Assembly: GCF_030272615.1 (NCBI RefSeq)
Contig: NC_081413.1
Coordinates: 100,664,239-100,728,238, forward strand
Direction: 5' to 3'
Source of the DNA: Cryptomeria japonica
Lineage: Eukaryota > Streptophyta > Pinopsida > Cupressales > Cupressaceae
Length of the DNA: 64,000 bases
Part shown: positions 39,143 to 48,521 of the stretch, one piece after another
How the letters are laid out: each line of letters starts with the position of its first letter
Numbering within the stretch: the stretch's first letter is position 1
Program-made: the position numbers and the translations under genes
The notes under the pieces: generated by a model
What the model saw: the letters and a program-made list of their open reading frames with translations, nothing else
The model's database searches: none
What the model was told of the DNA's origin: nothing

Positions 39143-39627
39143 AGTGTTTAGAAAGGTTTAGGCCTTGAACAACTGAAGATTACTTCTTCAGGGCAATATA
39201 CAAAACATCCATTTTGAGACAATGAGATTACAAAATTGAACTGCAAAAGGGGATAACATCTATCAACAGGCAGATAATAGTTCACATCTTAATATTGATC
39301 TGATTCATCTTTAATCTCTGCTCTGTAACATATCCCAATCTTTGTATCACATCAAAAATTGCATCACATTCGCATCATATATCTTACTACCTCATATCCA
39401 TGTCATACATAATATAACCCAACTACTCTATCATATATATACCAATCAGATCATCAATATTCTCAATTAGGTTGGCTTAAAGATGTAGCATGTATATTCA
39501 TCACCGACCCAAAACATTGCATGAAGAAGGCAAAAAAGATGTGCGAAGATTCACATCAAGTTGGTGTACCTTCCAATTATCCTCATAAGGGTTCTCTACA
39601 CAACCACACAAACCAAAACACGTTATG

Positions 39628-39690
39628 TGTGGGTGTGTGTGTGTGTGTGTGTGTACACATATGTATATGTATATGTGTGTGTGTGTGTGT
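39628..39690. repeat. GT/AT microsatellite between duplicated blocks
   Basis: GT runs flank a short TACACATATGTATATG core. It lies exactly between the two copies of the 460-bp duplication, so slippage or recombination at this repeat may have made the duplication. Confidence 0.9.
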
Positions 39691-39852
39691 AACAACTGAA
39701 GGTTATTTCTTCAAGGCAAGATACAAAACATCTATTCTGAGACAATGAGAATACAAAATTGAATTGCAAAAGGGGATAACATCTATCAACAAGTAGATAA
39801 TAGTTCACATCTTAATATTGATTTGATTCATCTTTAATCTCTGCTCTGTGAC

Positions 39853-41055
39853 TGTAAAGCGGAAAAATCAAACCCTAGTTGTTCTCCCCTCCCCAACTCC
39901 AAGGAGAGAGAAGGGAGAGTCACTAGGGTTGATGGTTTTCACTTAGGAGAGACTTTACATTCAAAATAGGGGTTGAAACCCACAAGATCCAATCCCACGC
40001 AATGTAAGATTGGATTCTAAATGAGTTTCAAGGGTTGTGACATCAAGGATCCCTCTTTTGTAAAGAATGTAGATAGAATGATTGAACTAGGAATGTATGT
40101 AGAAGAAAGAAAGATTCGCTTGTAAACAAAGATAGGGATATGGGATGAAGCTGCGGACCTGGAATTAGCAGTAAAATGTCGAGACGGTGCTGTTCTGCAA
40201 ATTTGAGCGAAAGTTGATGGGACGATGGCGCCCGGCGTGCACACGGTCCTCCGAAAAATCCGCGAAACGAAGGTGGATCTGTTCGTCTCTGCACAAGGAT
40301 TCCAGATCTTCAATTACAGCCGCGTACCTGCAACCTACACACAGAAAAGAGAGGACGATTGGGGGGTTAGGGATTAGGGGTTTGCCTTTAGGTCAAACCC
40401 CGGTTTTGGAATTAACCAAGAAATGAGAATGCTGTAAATGTAAATGTTTGTAATGTAAACAAGTACTGATACCTTGTTGTAAGAATGTTTGTATTCTTAC
40501 ATGCGAAGGTGTAATGTATGTTATGTGTTATGTGTTGTATGTGATCTCCTCTTCAATGGTTGAATCCTTGTCTTGAATGCAACACCTAGCCTTGAATGGA
40601 GACTTAGAATGCTCAATTGTTTGAAGGAATGCTTGAATGCTTGAATGTTTGAATGTTTGAATATCGCTTCCGCCTTTTGCGCACATATGTCTTCCTTCCT
40701 CCCTTTTTCTAGGAGAGGAAAAGTAGTTTATATACTTGTCAATTAGGGTTGATAGACTGATTTTTCCGACCTTAGGCCGACCAGGAAACATTATTTCCCG
40801 AATTGCAAACTTAAAGACCCGATGCCCAAAAGAGACCGGGCCCAAAATAGGGCCAGGGACCAGGGCGCTGGGCGCCATGGTCCCACCTCCTGAGACAGCA
40901 GGGTGCAAGGAGGGATCAGGCCAAGGTGCAGAAAAATGCAGTTTTTGGTGTTGTAAATAGGTTTCGGGGTCTCCATTCAGGTTCAACGTTGCGCCGCCAT
41001 CGTGAAGACCCAAATGCAGTCGAAATTGCAAGTGTCACAATTTTAGGACACTACA
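39853..41055 (-). mobile_element. Solo LTR of the gypsy-1 family (1,203 bp)
   Basis: On the minus strand it starts TGTAGTGTCCTAAAATTGTG, matching the gypsy-1 LTR start. It shares the CATTCAAGCATTC and GGTTTGACCTAAAGGCAAAC segments. It is flanked by gtgac (39848-39852) and gtaac (41056-41060). The neighbouring duplicated copy (39168-39629) lacks it and reads CTCTGCTCTGTAACATATCCC, which is the empty site. The 5-bp TSD therefore has one later mutation. Confidence 0.9.
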
Positions 41056-42795
41056 GTAACATATCCCAATCTTTGTATCACATCAAAAATTGCATCACAT
41101 TCGCATCATATATCTTACTACCTCATATCCATGTCATACATAATATAACCCAACTACTCTGTCATATATATACCAATCAGATCATCAATATTCTCAATTA
41201 GGTTGGCTTAAAGATGTAGCATGTATATTCATCATCGACCCAAAACATTGCATGCAGAAGGCAAAAAAGACGTGCGAAGATTCACACTAAGTTGGTGTAC
41301 CTTCCAATTATCCTCATAAGGGTTCTCTACACAACCGCACAAACCAAAACACATAAGTCGATTCATACCAATTTTTGCTTTACCCAAAGTATTTTAATCT
41401 GGACCCAAAAATAAAATATGCAATCCACCATGAAAGAAGCATGACGTATTAGAAACAATATCCAATAATCCACAAAAACCTCAAAACAATAACAAGATGA
41501 GGAATGCAACACATTCCTCCTCAAAGTTCTGAAACTACACCAACATAGATCAAAAACATAATAACACTTCTAGAGAAACATCCATCCAACTGAGAAATTG
41601 AGATTGGTTTGCCATAATGATTCCAATTGACATCTGATGCATCCATACATTTCCACACAATGATATTGTTCACCAGAACAATCACTAGAGATAGTAACAC
41701 AATTTTCAGACCAAACAAAAGACATTAATCCTCTAAAAATAAGGCATGTCATCAACATGAGCCATCCAGAAAGCTTACAAATAGTTAACATAGCATATCC
41801 ACCTATTCTTGAAAACACCAAAACATTCTTCACAAGAATTTGCATACAACTTTGCATCAAATTACTAACTGATAGACATCTATACCAACAACCGAACACA
41901 ACCAAAATAAAAGACTTAACCATAACACAGTGTTAGACTATATACTTCTGCATCATATCACTTCCAGACTAGTAGCACCAACAACCGAACCAAACCAATA
42001 ACCAAGCCACTAATAAGTCAACCAGACCAGATAGATTGACATCCAAGACTACAACAATAGGTTTAACATCAATGGCAGAAAAGACTCATATGTGCAATAG
42101 TTTGGTTTGGTCATGGAAGATTGGAATGGCTTCTAGTTAGATGGATTCATTGTCATGAACAACCGAACCATCTAGCACCTTAATTGCTAAGATTATATTT
42201 ATCTCCCTACAAGCCTTCACTAAAGCATAGAGATACCTTGTATTTGCATCACCGCCTATGAGCTAGTTTTCCCTGGCTTTATCTTTCCAAAAAATCTCCT
42301 CCTTCATAGTACTTCAGTATGCCTAAATTTCAAATCCTTTTCTTTTAGTATACCTAGCTTTCAAATCCTTTTCTTTTATGAAATCTTCCAAGAACATCCC
42401 GTACCTTATTATTTTATCATTGAGTTATTTTATATCAATTTCATTTTTTTCTTTTTCCTTAAAAATGTTCTTAAATATTTCTTTATTCCACACTTTCGAG
42501 TTGCTTTTTAAATAGTTTAGTTGTTTCATGAATCTGAAGCTGGTAGTACCTCTGTACAATGAACTGTCCAGCCACCAAGTCTTTAATAGATTGGGTAAAG
42601 TTTATTCACTCCACCACAAAATTTCAAATTTCAAGTATGCTCTTATGGGTCTTTCACTCAATCTAATTTCCAACTCATCTGAAAAGACCGAGATGGGAAG
42701 AATACTCAATTCACAGTTGAACTGATCATAAAGCCAACCATGACCCACAAAGAACTTGTCCAATCTTTCGCTAATGTTGATGAACCCTTTTGTTC

Positions 42796-44603
42796 TATTT
42801 TTTTCGGTTAATATTTCATTCTATTAATTCAAACAGAGTACATAATTCACTAAAAGTCCAAAATAAAGTTCAAATGCTACACCACCAAAAGCATAGAAGT
42901 CCCCTGCTACATACAAGTAAAATGAAAGTATCTACAACCCAACCCCCAAATAGAATATACTGTAGTTATAAACAGACTACCAAAATAAACATAGTTCTTT
43001 ATTCAATTAGCTACTACGATCTCCTTACCTTTCCTGGGGTCACTTTGATCGGTCTCCTGCAATCCCTCGTTGTCGTCCAGGTTGGCATCATCGTGTAGCG
43101 GGAATCCTAACCATAGGGTGTGTTTTGGCTTGCATCTCCTCGAACCTCTTGGACGTTCGTGCTTCCTCTTCGATGAGTATGATTCACCACCATCCACAAA
43201 CCTCGACCCATAAGGTCCCCACTTCTCGAGCTCTCTGTCAACATCTCTCCTTGTCTGGGCCTCCAAAAATTCTGCAATCCCTCAAAGATCCACCTGCGTC
43301 GTTTCCCTGTGAACCTCCTTATTGCACATTGCACTCCACAACAAAAGGACAAAGGAGTGGACGAAATTCACTAACATGGAGCCAAATTCCATCTTGACAG
43401 ACAAATCCTTGCCCATCTCGTGACATGCTTATGAAACTATCTAAGTTGTCTCTCCATTCTTCCTTTACACAGCATGACACCACCCATTGGACCCTCTCCT
43501 TCCGAAGTAATTCAAAACACCATGCAACAAATAGAGAGGCAATATTACCATTTGTCTGATACCTGTATTGGGTGCAGAGATATTCTTCCCCCAATACCAG
43601 TTTAACGTTGCCAATGAAATTGGGCTCAGCAAAATAAAACACATTCAAAAGCCTCTCATCCGAGACTTGTCCCCAAAAGGCAACCATCGCCCTTGACACT
43701 TGGAATGAGAAATTTGGCTCCATCAACAACGCACAACATCTCCACTCTGTCTGCAAACTCGAAACATAGACTTCTTCTCCAGAAGAGTCTTTATTTAGCT
43801 TTTTGCATCTATCTTGTTTGACAAGTTAAAGAAGGAAACAACTCAATGCTAAAATCGAAACATTAATGAGAAGAATCGATGCAAGGCTAGCAACTTGTGT
43901 GGCGGGTTGCCTCAACAGTAACTATTGCACGAAACTTCAATTTGCCACCACCTTTGGCCAGCAATGGTTCAAGTGTCGCCAATCCATCCATCCCATCTTG
44001 GCACAATCTTTTGAGATGGGTGAATATTGACCCTCCCCATCGCAAGTTGCCTGACAAATAATTAATGGCCAAAATGTCCTTTACCCACGAGTCATTTCCA
44101 CGAGCATCGAGGCACACAATAAACTTAGCTTAATAAACTCGTTCAGAAGGTGACCGGTTTGGAGGGAAGGTTCAAATCTAGTTTCTTTGATTTGCAATTC
44201 AAAAGCTTTGTTAGCACATCGGTCTGCATCTTTATTGCCATCTTGCAAGATATGCAAAATCTTAAAGTTTAGGAAAGAGGATAGTAGACCTTTGATCATT
44301 TGGAACTCTCTATCAAGCTTCCAATTTTGAGTTGTCCCTTTGATAATGGCATGAGTAATAATCTGAGAGTCCCCTTCTAGGTGAATTTTCAACACTCCAA
44401 TCCCTTTCGCCATATGGATCGCCAGTAAGGCCACTTGGACTTCAGCTTAATTGTTTGTTCCCGACTTCAATCATTGCATACCGTTAGCAATAACTCTACC
44501 ATCACTATCCTTTGCTATACAACCCACACCCAAGGGGCCTGGATTGCCTTGTGTCGCCTCGTCGAAATTCACCTTAATCCATCCATGCTCAGGAGGTTGC
44601 CAA
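42796..44603 (-). mobile_element. LINE-D: 5'-truncated LINE with RNase H domain
   Basis: Flanked by a 13-bp duplication with two mismatches (aacccttttgttc at 42783-42795; aacccttccgttc at 44604-44616). The minus-strand 3' end is CCGAAAAAAATA, a short poly(A). It starts directly with the RNase H domain, so the endonuclease and RT were lost by 5' truncation during insertion. The target was the endonuclease gene of LINE-E. Confidence 0.85.
43003..44600 (-). pseudogene. LINE-D RNase H (RVT_3 type) plus long unknown C-terminus
   Basis: 44471-44600 reads GWIKVNFDEATQGNPGP and 44081-44434 continues ALLAIHMAKGIGVLKIHLEGDS and DGNKDADRCANKAFEL. These are the plant RNase H-like domain found at the end of L1-type ORF2s, here with frame breaks (FDGA-type Asp kept, GDS present). 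After another frame break a further roughly 300 residues lie at 43003-44117. They contain FEFADRVEML-like and VSDKW-like segments, partly readable in frames 43319-43756 and 43107-43352, and match nothing I know. RNase H would remove the RNA strand from the hybrid in the active family. Confidence 0.6.
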
Positions 44604-45679
44604 AACCCTTCCGTTCCATTACTCCATGTGTAAATACTATTTTTTGGAATGCAATCAACCATCAAAGCTTCTTAATAGAGTTCCTAAAGTCTGAAATTGT
44701 TTTATTGATTTTGAGAGGACCTTTGCTCTTCTCCTTCAAATCCAAGATGGCATTAAAATCTCTACCAAGTATGACCATGTTTGAGTGGAAAAGCTTGATC
44801 TTTGGTACCAAATTGTTCCAAACTTGTAATTTTTCCTTAGTTTTAATCGGACCATAAATGTTAAACAATAAGAAATTGGTATTGGTTGCTAAACATTTGA
44901 CCATGAACATCATCCAATTCAAATTTGATTCCAATAATTTAATGTCTACTCTATTAGCAGACCACAAAATTCCCAAAACTTTTGCAATGCCCGCCAAATC
45001 TTGAAAAGCGTCAAACCATAGCTTACAATAATTTAAGAATTTAGCCCCTTCCTCGTAATTTATTTTGGTTTCTTGTAATAACAGGAGGTTTGCAAATATT
45101 TTATCCATATGATGCTTTACCAAGCTTTGCTTTTCAGGGGCCCATGTTAGGATCTTCATTGGTCTCCCCTCCCTTGGATTTGGATAGAAAGTATTTGATA
45201 TTCTAAAGCCCTAAATTTGAAGCATCATCTTCTCTTTTTTTCTTATTAGATTTCCTTCCTCTACCTCTCTTTGATTTCCTTAACAAATTGAAAGCAGATT
45301 GACTTATGTGCCTTGGATCTATCAACCCTAATTCATCTTCTTCAGAGACCTCCACCTTTGAGTCTAGGGATTATGAATCGATATAATCCTATTGTTTATC
45401 AGTGTTGGGTTTAGGAGCGCATGAACCATTCCTCATTTCATCTTCAAGGCTATTAAAGTTTGGTGCATTTTCCCTTTTGATTGGTGCTTCTGAGTCAATC
45501 ATTTTGTCTGTCATCAACATTATCTCTAATGTTGGCATACCCTTATCTTTACCCTTAGATAATCCATTTCCACAAATCTACAATTCTCTCATTGATTGTC
45601 GCTGGAAGAGCACATGCCATTTGGTTCAAAGGATTTGTAGGACATCTATCCTTTGTAGCCATGTTCACTAAATATCCCT

Positions 45680-46480
45680 TCTTCTGCCAAATATATTTGG
45701 CACCAGTCTCTTTCTAATGAACTTTATGCACTTGACCACACTTAACCTTAGGTTTGAACTTGCAATTTTCTTCTTGATGATCTTGTCTACCACATTTTAG
45801 GCAAAATAATTTCTCCTCCTTGACTTCTACCTTTTGCTTCCAATGGTTGCCATCGATGTAGATTTGAAATTCTTCTAGAACCTATCGTATTGTTGTAATG
45901 CAAAGATAAGCTTATAAGTAAGAATCTCCTTCAATGATGTCCACATCTATATCGATAAGGGTACCCAAGGATCTCCCAATTTTCTCCAAACATCCCTCGG
46001 ACTAGCATTCCATCAAGAGATTGTACATTCCAACCTAGATTGGATTAGCATAGGGTTTGAGTCTTTAACAAATTAAAATTAGGATGTTATCTTTATATGT
46101 ATAGTGGACAATCGCCCATTTTCTAAAGTTTGTGCCTTGCAAGACCTTCTCTCTTTCTTTAGTAAAAATGAAAATAGCAATGAAGAAGCCTTTTAGTAAA
46201 ATTTGATAATTTCTCAAGTCTTCCAACTCTCTTCTATTCAAGCCCTCATTTTTTTCTTTTGATGATCGTGGAACTATAAATCAGCATAAAATTGCCAATT
46301 CTTCCATCATTCTTGTCCTCTCCTGCTTTGCATGATAAATTGATGATTAATCTTCCCTTATGTTCAAAGCAGAGCAAGATTAGGGGATATCCCTCCCAAT
46401 CAGTCCATCTTTTGACCCCAAATTATTCACATTATTCTCAGTATTCACAGTTTTGTTACTTTCCATCATAATAGAGTTTT
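45680..46480 (-). pseudogene. LINE-E ORF1 remnant with zinc knuckle
   Basis: Read with several stops, the minus strand shows a DUF4283-type pattern (RLKPYANPI..VGMYNL, GRSLGTLIDIDVD) followed by CLKCGRQDHQEENC (near 45790), a CCHC knuckle. This arrangement matches plant L1 ORF1. It is too degraded for a product. Confidence 0.6.
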
Positions 46481-46485
46481 TTTCT

Positions 46486-46836
46486 CAAATCTATATGAAA
46501 TAAATTTTAATAATACATCTAATTTTCAAAAAAAAATTATTTAATAAAAATAAAAATAACTTCTTTGATTAATCAATAATAAAAAATTTAAAACATGATT
46601 ATATGTTTTAACTTTAATTATAATTTATAATAAAATAAAAAATAAAAAATTATAAAAAAAAAATCATTAAAGGAATAAGTTTAAAATAAATATTATATGA
46701 AAAAAAAATTGAAGAAAAAAATTATACTTATAAAAATTAGTGAAAAATCTTAAATAGAATACGTTTTATATATTCTAAAAACCTTCCGTTCCTTATCGAC
46801 ATTCTCATCGAGATGTTGACAGTTTTTTTTTAACAT
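46486..46836. other. AT-rich spacer and flank repeat, no gene
   Basis: A/T-rich DNA. From 46745 to 46836 it resembles the sequence 51940-52080 upstream of the host gene (shared TCTCATCGAGATG.TGAC), so this flank is an older duplicated segment. Confidence 0.5.
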
Positions 46837-47180
46837 TTATAACATCCGGTCCCCTTTATAAAGAAAGGCAACGAGGGTGCACACGTGGCACAGTAAATCA
46901 AAGAAAGAAAGAAAGAACTTGGGCTGATGTGCAAAGAACTTGGGGTTTATACGCGGAATACGCAGGGAGCAGGTATAAGCAGGTCACGTGAATGCAACAG
47001 AGGCTTTGTGGGACCGGTACAAGCAAGCAAATAAGGGCTTTTGTCGGCTCTCATCATTTTGTGGGATTTGTACAAGGTTGTGTTGGTTCTGGGTCCCATT
47101 TGGACTGCATCCCATCAGGTTAGATTCTTCTTTGTCTTTTCTGAATTGTTTTTGCTGCCTTTTCTATCTCTTTCCTAGCA

Positions 47181-48515
47181 ATGGAAAAACAAACTCCTCC
47201 AATTTTAGAGAATATTCTTGAACTTCCAGAACTTTTTGAAACAAATCATTTGGGGCAAGTGAAAATTGCCTCAACTACTAAAATTGGTAAATGGATCTGG
47301 GTTAATGCCAAACAATTTAGGGGTATCTTGAAATGTAGACGTGCTCGGTTAAGATATGCACAGGAGAGAAAAAAACAATATCACAAGAACAATAATCAGA
47401 GTCTCAATTGCAAAGGTCACACCAAGAAATCCCCTTGGTTAGGTAGAGGGAATTACATGCCCTTTCGCAATAGCGACCCTAGCGACTCTGACGTTTATAG
47501 CCCTATTTCCACTCCTCTAACTTGGTCATCTGAATTATATGTGCAAGAACTATTAAATGCCAAAAGGAGGTTGGAGGCTTTGGAGGCTAAAGAACAACCA
47601 AAAAAGATTAAAATACAGGTGTTGTCAGCAGCTTATAAGTCCCTAGCAGACAACAATAAAGCATTAAAAGAACAAATATCATTTCTGCAGGATGCGCTTG
47701 TTGTTGGGAAATTTGAGTGGCAAAACATGAAGGATGGATGGCAAAATGTGAAAGATGAATGGCGAATTTTAAAGGTTTCAATAGCAGCACATAGTGAGGG
47801 GCTTGATGCCAAGGCATTCCATGGTGGGATGGAGGAATCTTTGGATCAAACACGCCTAAATAAGAAGGCAGAAAGCATAGAAGGTAAAAGCAGTTTCTCA
47901 GAAGTTACCAAAACTTGGGCCAACATCAACAAAGAGACTACAAACATGGGTAAGGAAAAAAAATTTCGGGTAGACGAAACACAAGATAAAGAGCTCAAAG
48001 AAAGGCAAAGAAGAGCAACAAATGTAATCATCAAGGGAGTGAGGGATTATGGGAAAAATGAACAAACTCTTGACCTTGCAAGAGACTTCTTAAGAGATAT
48101 GCTACTTTGGCAAGGGCAAATCACTAAATCTTGGAGAGTTGGCAAATTATGTGATGGGAAAAATAGGCCTATAAAGGTTATCTTACCAAGTGTTCGCGAC
48201 AAGCAAAATTTGTTAAGTAAGAAGCAACTTCTAAAGGGTACTCATTTTTTCTTGGATGAAGATCTAACTATGAGGCAACTAGAAGAAAGAAGGGCTGAAA
48301 TGGCAAAGATTAGGGCAGCTAGAGATGAAGGAAAAAGAGCGTGGTTGTTCAATGACAAAGCAGTAATTGCATATTTTGGTCCCCAAAATAGGACAGAGCA
48401 ACAAGAGAGCAGCAAAACAACAACAACAAATGGAGCTGGGTACATTGCAACAAAAACCTTTCAGCCACATAGAGATGAAGACTTAGCACCAAGTCTTGCA
48501 TCCGAAGGCAAATAG
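47181..48515 (+). CDS. LINE-C ORF1: coiled-coil RNA-binding protein with NF-YA-like motif
   Basis: The frame is open for 444 codons from the ATG at 47181 to a TAG at 48513-48515. Residues 41-56, VNAKQFRGILKCRRAR, match the A1 helix of the NF-YA/HAP2 family (consensus VNAKQYHGILRRRQSRA), with about 10 of 18 positions identical. In NF-YA this helix binds the NF-YB/NF-YC dimer. The following DNA-binding A2 part is not convincingly present. Residues 120-205 are rich in Leu/Lys/Glu and look coiled-coil. Residues 275-400 resemble the RRM and C-terminal domains of LINE ORF1 (RQRRATNVIIKGV, RPIKVILPSVRDK, FFLDEDLT). The protein should bind element RNA as an oligomer. The absence of internal stops suggests recent activity. 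Confidence 0.85.
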   Translation: MEKQTPPILENILELPELFETNHLGQVKIASTTKIGKWIWVNAKQFRGILKCRRARLRYAQERKKQYHKNNNQSLNCKGHTKKSPWLGRGNYMPFRNSDPSDSDVYSPISTPLTWSSELYVQELLNAKRRLEALEAKEQPKKIKIQVLSAAYKSLADNNKALKEQISFLQDALVVGKFEWQNMKDGWQNVKDEWRILKVSIAAHSEGLDAKAFHGGMEESLDQTRLNKKAESIEGKSSFSEVTKTWANINKETTNMGKEKKFRVDETQDKELKERQRRATNVIIKGVRDYGKNEQTLDLARDFLRDMLLWQGQITKSWRVGKLCDGKNRPIKVILPSVRDKQNLLSKKQLLKGTHFFLDEDLTMRQLEERRAEMAKIRAARDEGKRAWLFNDKAVIAYFGPQNRTEQQESSKTTTTNGAGYIATKTFQPHRDEDLAPSLASEGK

Positions 48516-48521
48516 CAATCA
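48513..48521 (+). promoter_or_regulatory. Candidate stop-codon readthrough site between ORF1 and ORF2
   Basis: ORF1 ends GGC AAA TAG CAA TCA AGA. The six bases after TAG fit CARYYA, the 3' context known to promote UAG readthrough (first defined in tobamoviruses). The frame stays open into ORF2, which lacks an ATG before its first catalytic residue. Readthrough is inferred, not shown. Confidence 0.6.

Larger units (their letters stand above)
38770..42056 (-). repeat. copia-1 5' LTR, expanded by duplication and insertion
   Basis: The minus strand starts TGTTGTAGTCTTGGATGTC at 42056 and ends TTCAACA at 38770, next to the PBS. A CTCTCCCCCCTCTCAACA tract near its end is typical of the large copia LTRs. 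Within it lie a composite microsatellite, a tandem duplication of about 460 bp (39168-39629; 39691-39852 continuing 41056-41352) and a gypsy-1-type solo LTR. The right boundary is inferred from the TG start only. Confidence 0.6.
42190..45159 (-). pseudogene. LINE-E ORF2: endonuclease and linker, split by LINE-D
   Basis: The N-terminal part (44662-45159, 165 codons) reads MKILTWAPEKQSLVKHHMDK, LLLQETKI and GRDFNAILD, the APE-type endonuclease pattern (GRDFN in place of GDFN). It proceeds to PKNSIYTWSNGTEGF at 44604. After LINE-D is removed it resumes with INISERLDKFFVGHGW at 42795 and the linker DKARENQLIGGDANTRYLY to about 42190. The RT is missing. The rejoined frame confirms that LINE-D is the younger element. 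Confidence 0.75.
42057..46485 (-). mobile_element. LINE-E: decayed L1-type LINE, interrupted by LINE-D
   Basis: The minus strand carries ORF1 remnants (45680-46480), then endonuclease (45159 to 44604), the LINE-D insertion, then the rest of the endonuclease and the pre-RT linker (42795 to about 42190). The RT is absent: sequence is lost towards 42057, where the copia-1 LTR begins. Stops are frequent throughout. Confidence 0.7.

Noticed and set aside
38819-39161. Frames made of Thr-His, Cys-Val or Ile-Tyr repeats
   Set aside because: Translations of dinucleotide repeats.
41521-41923. Coding region of 117 codons on the minus strand
   Set aside because: It lies within the copia-1 5' LTR and has no recognisable motif.
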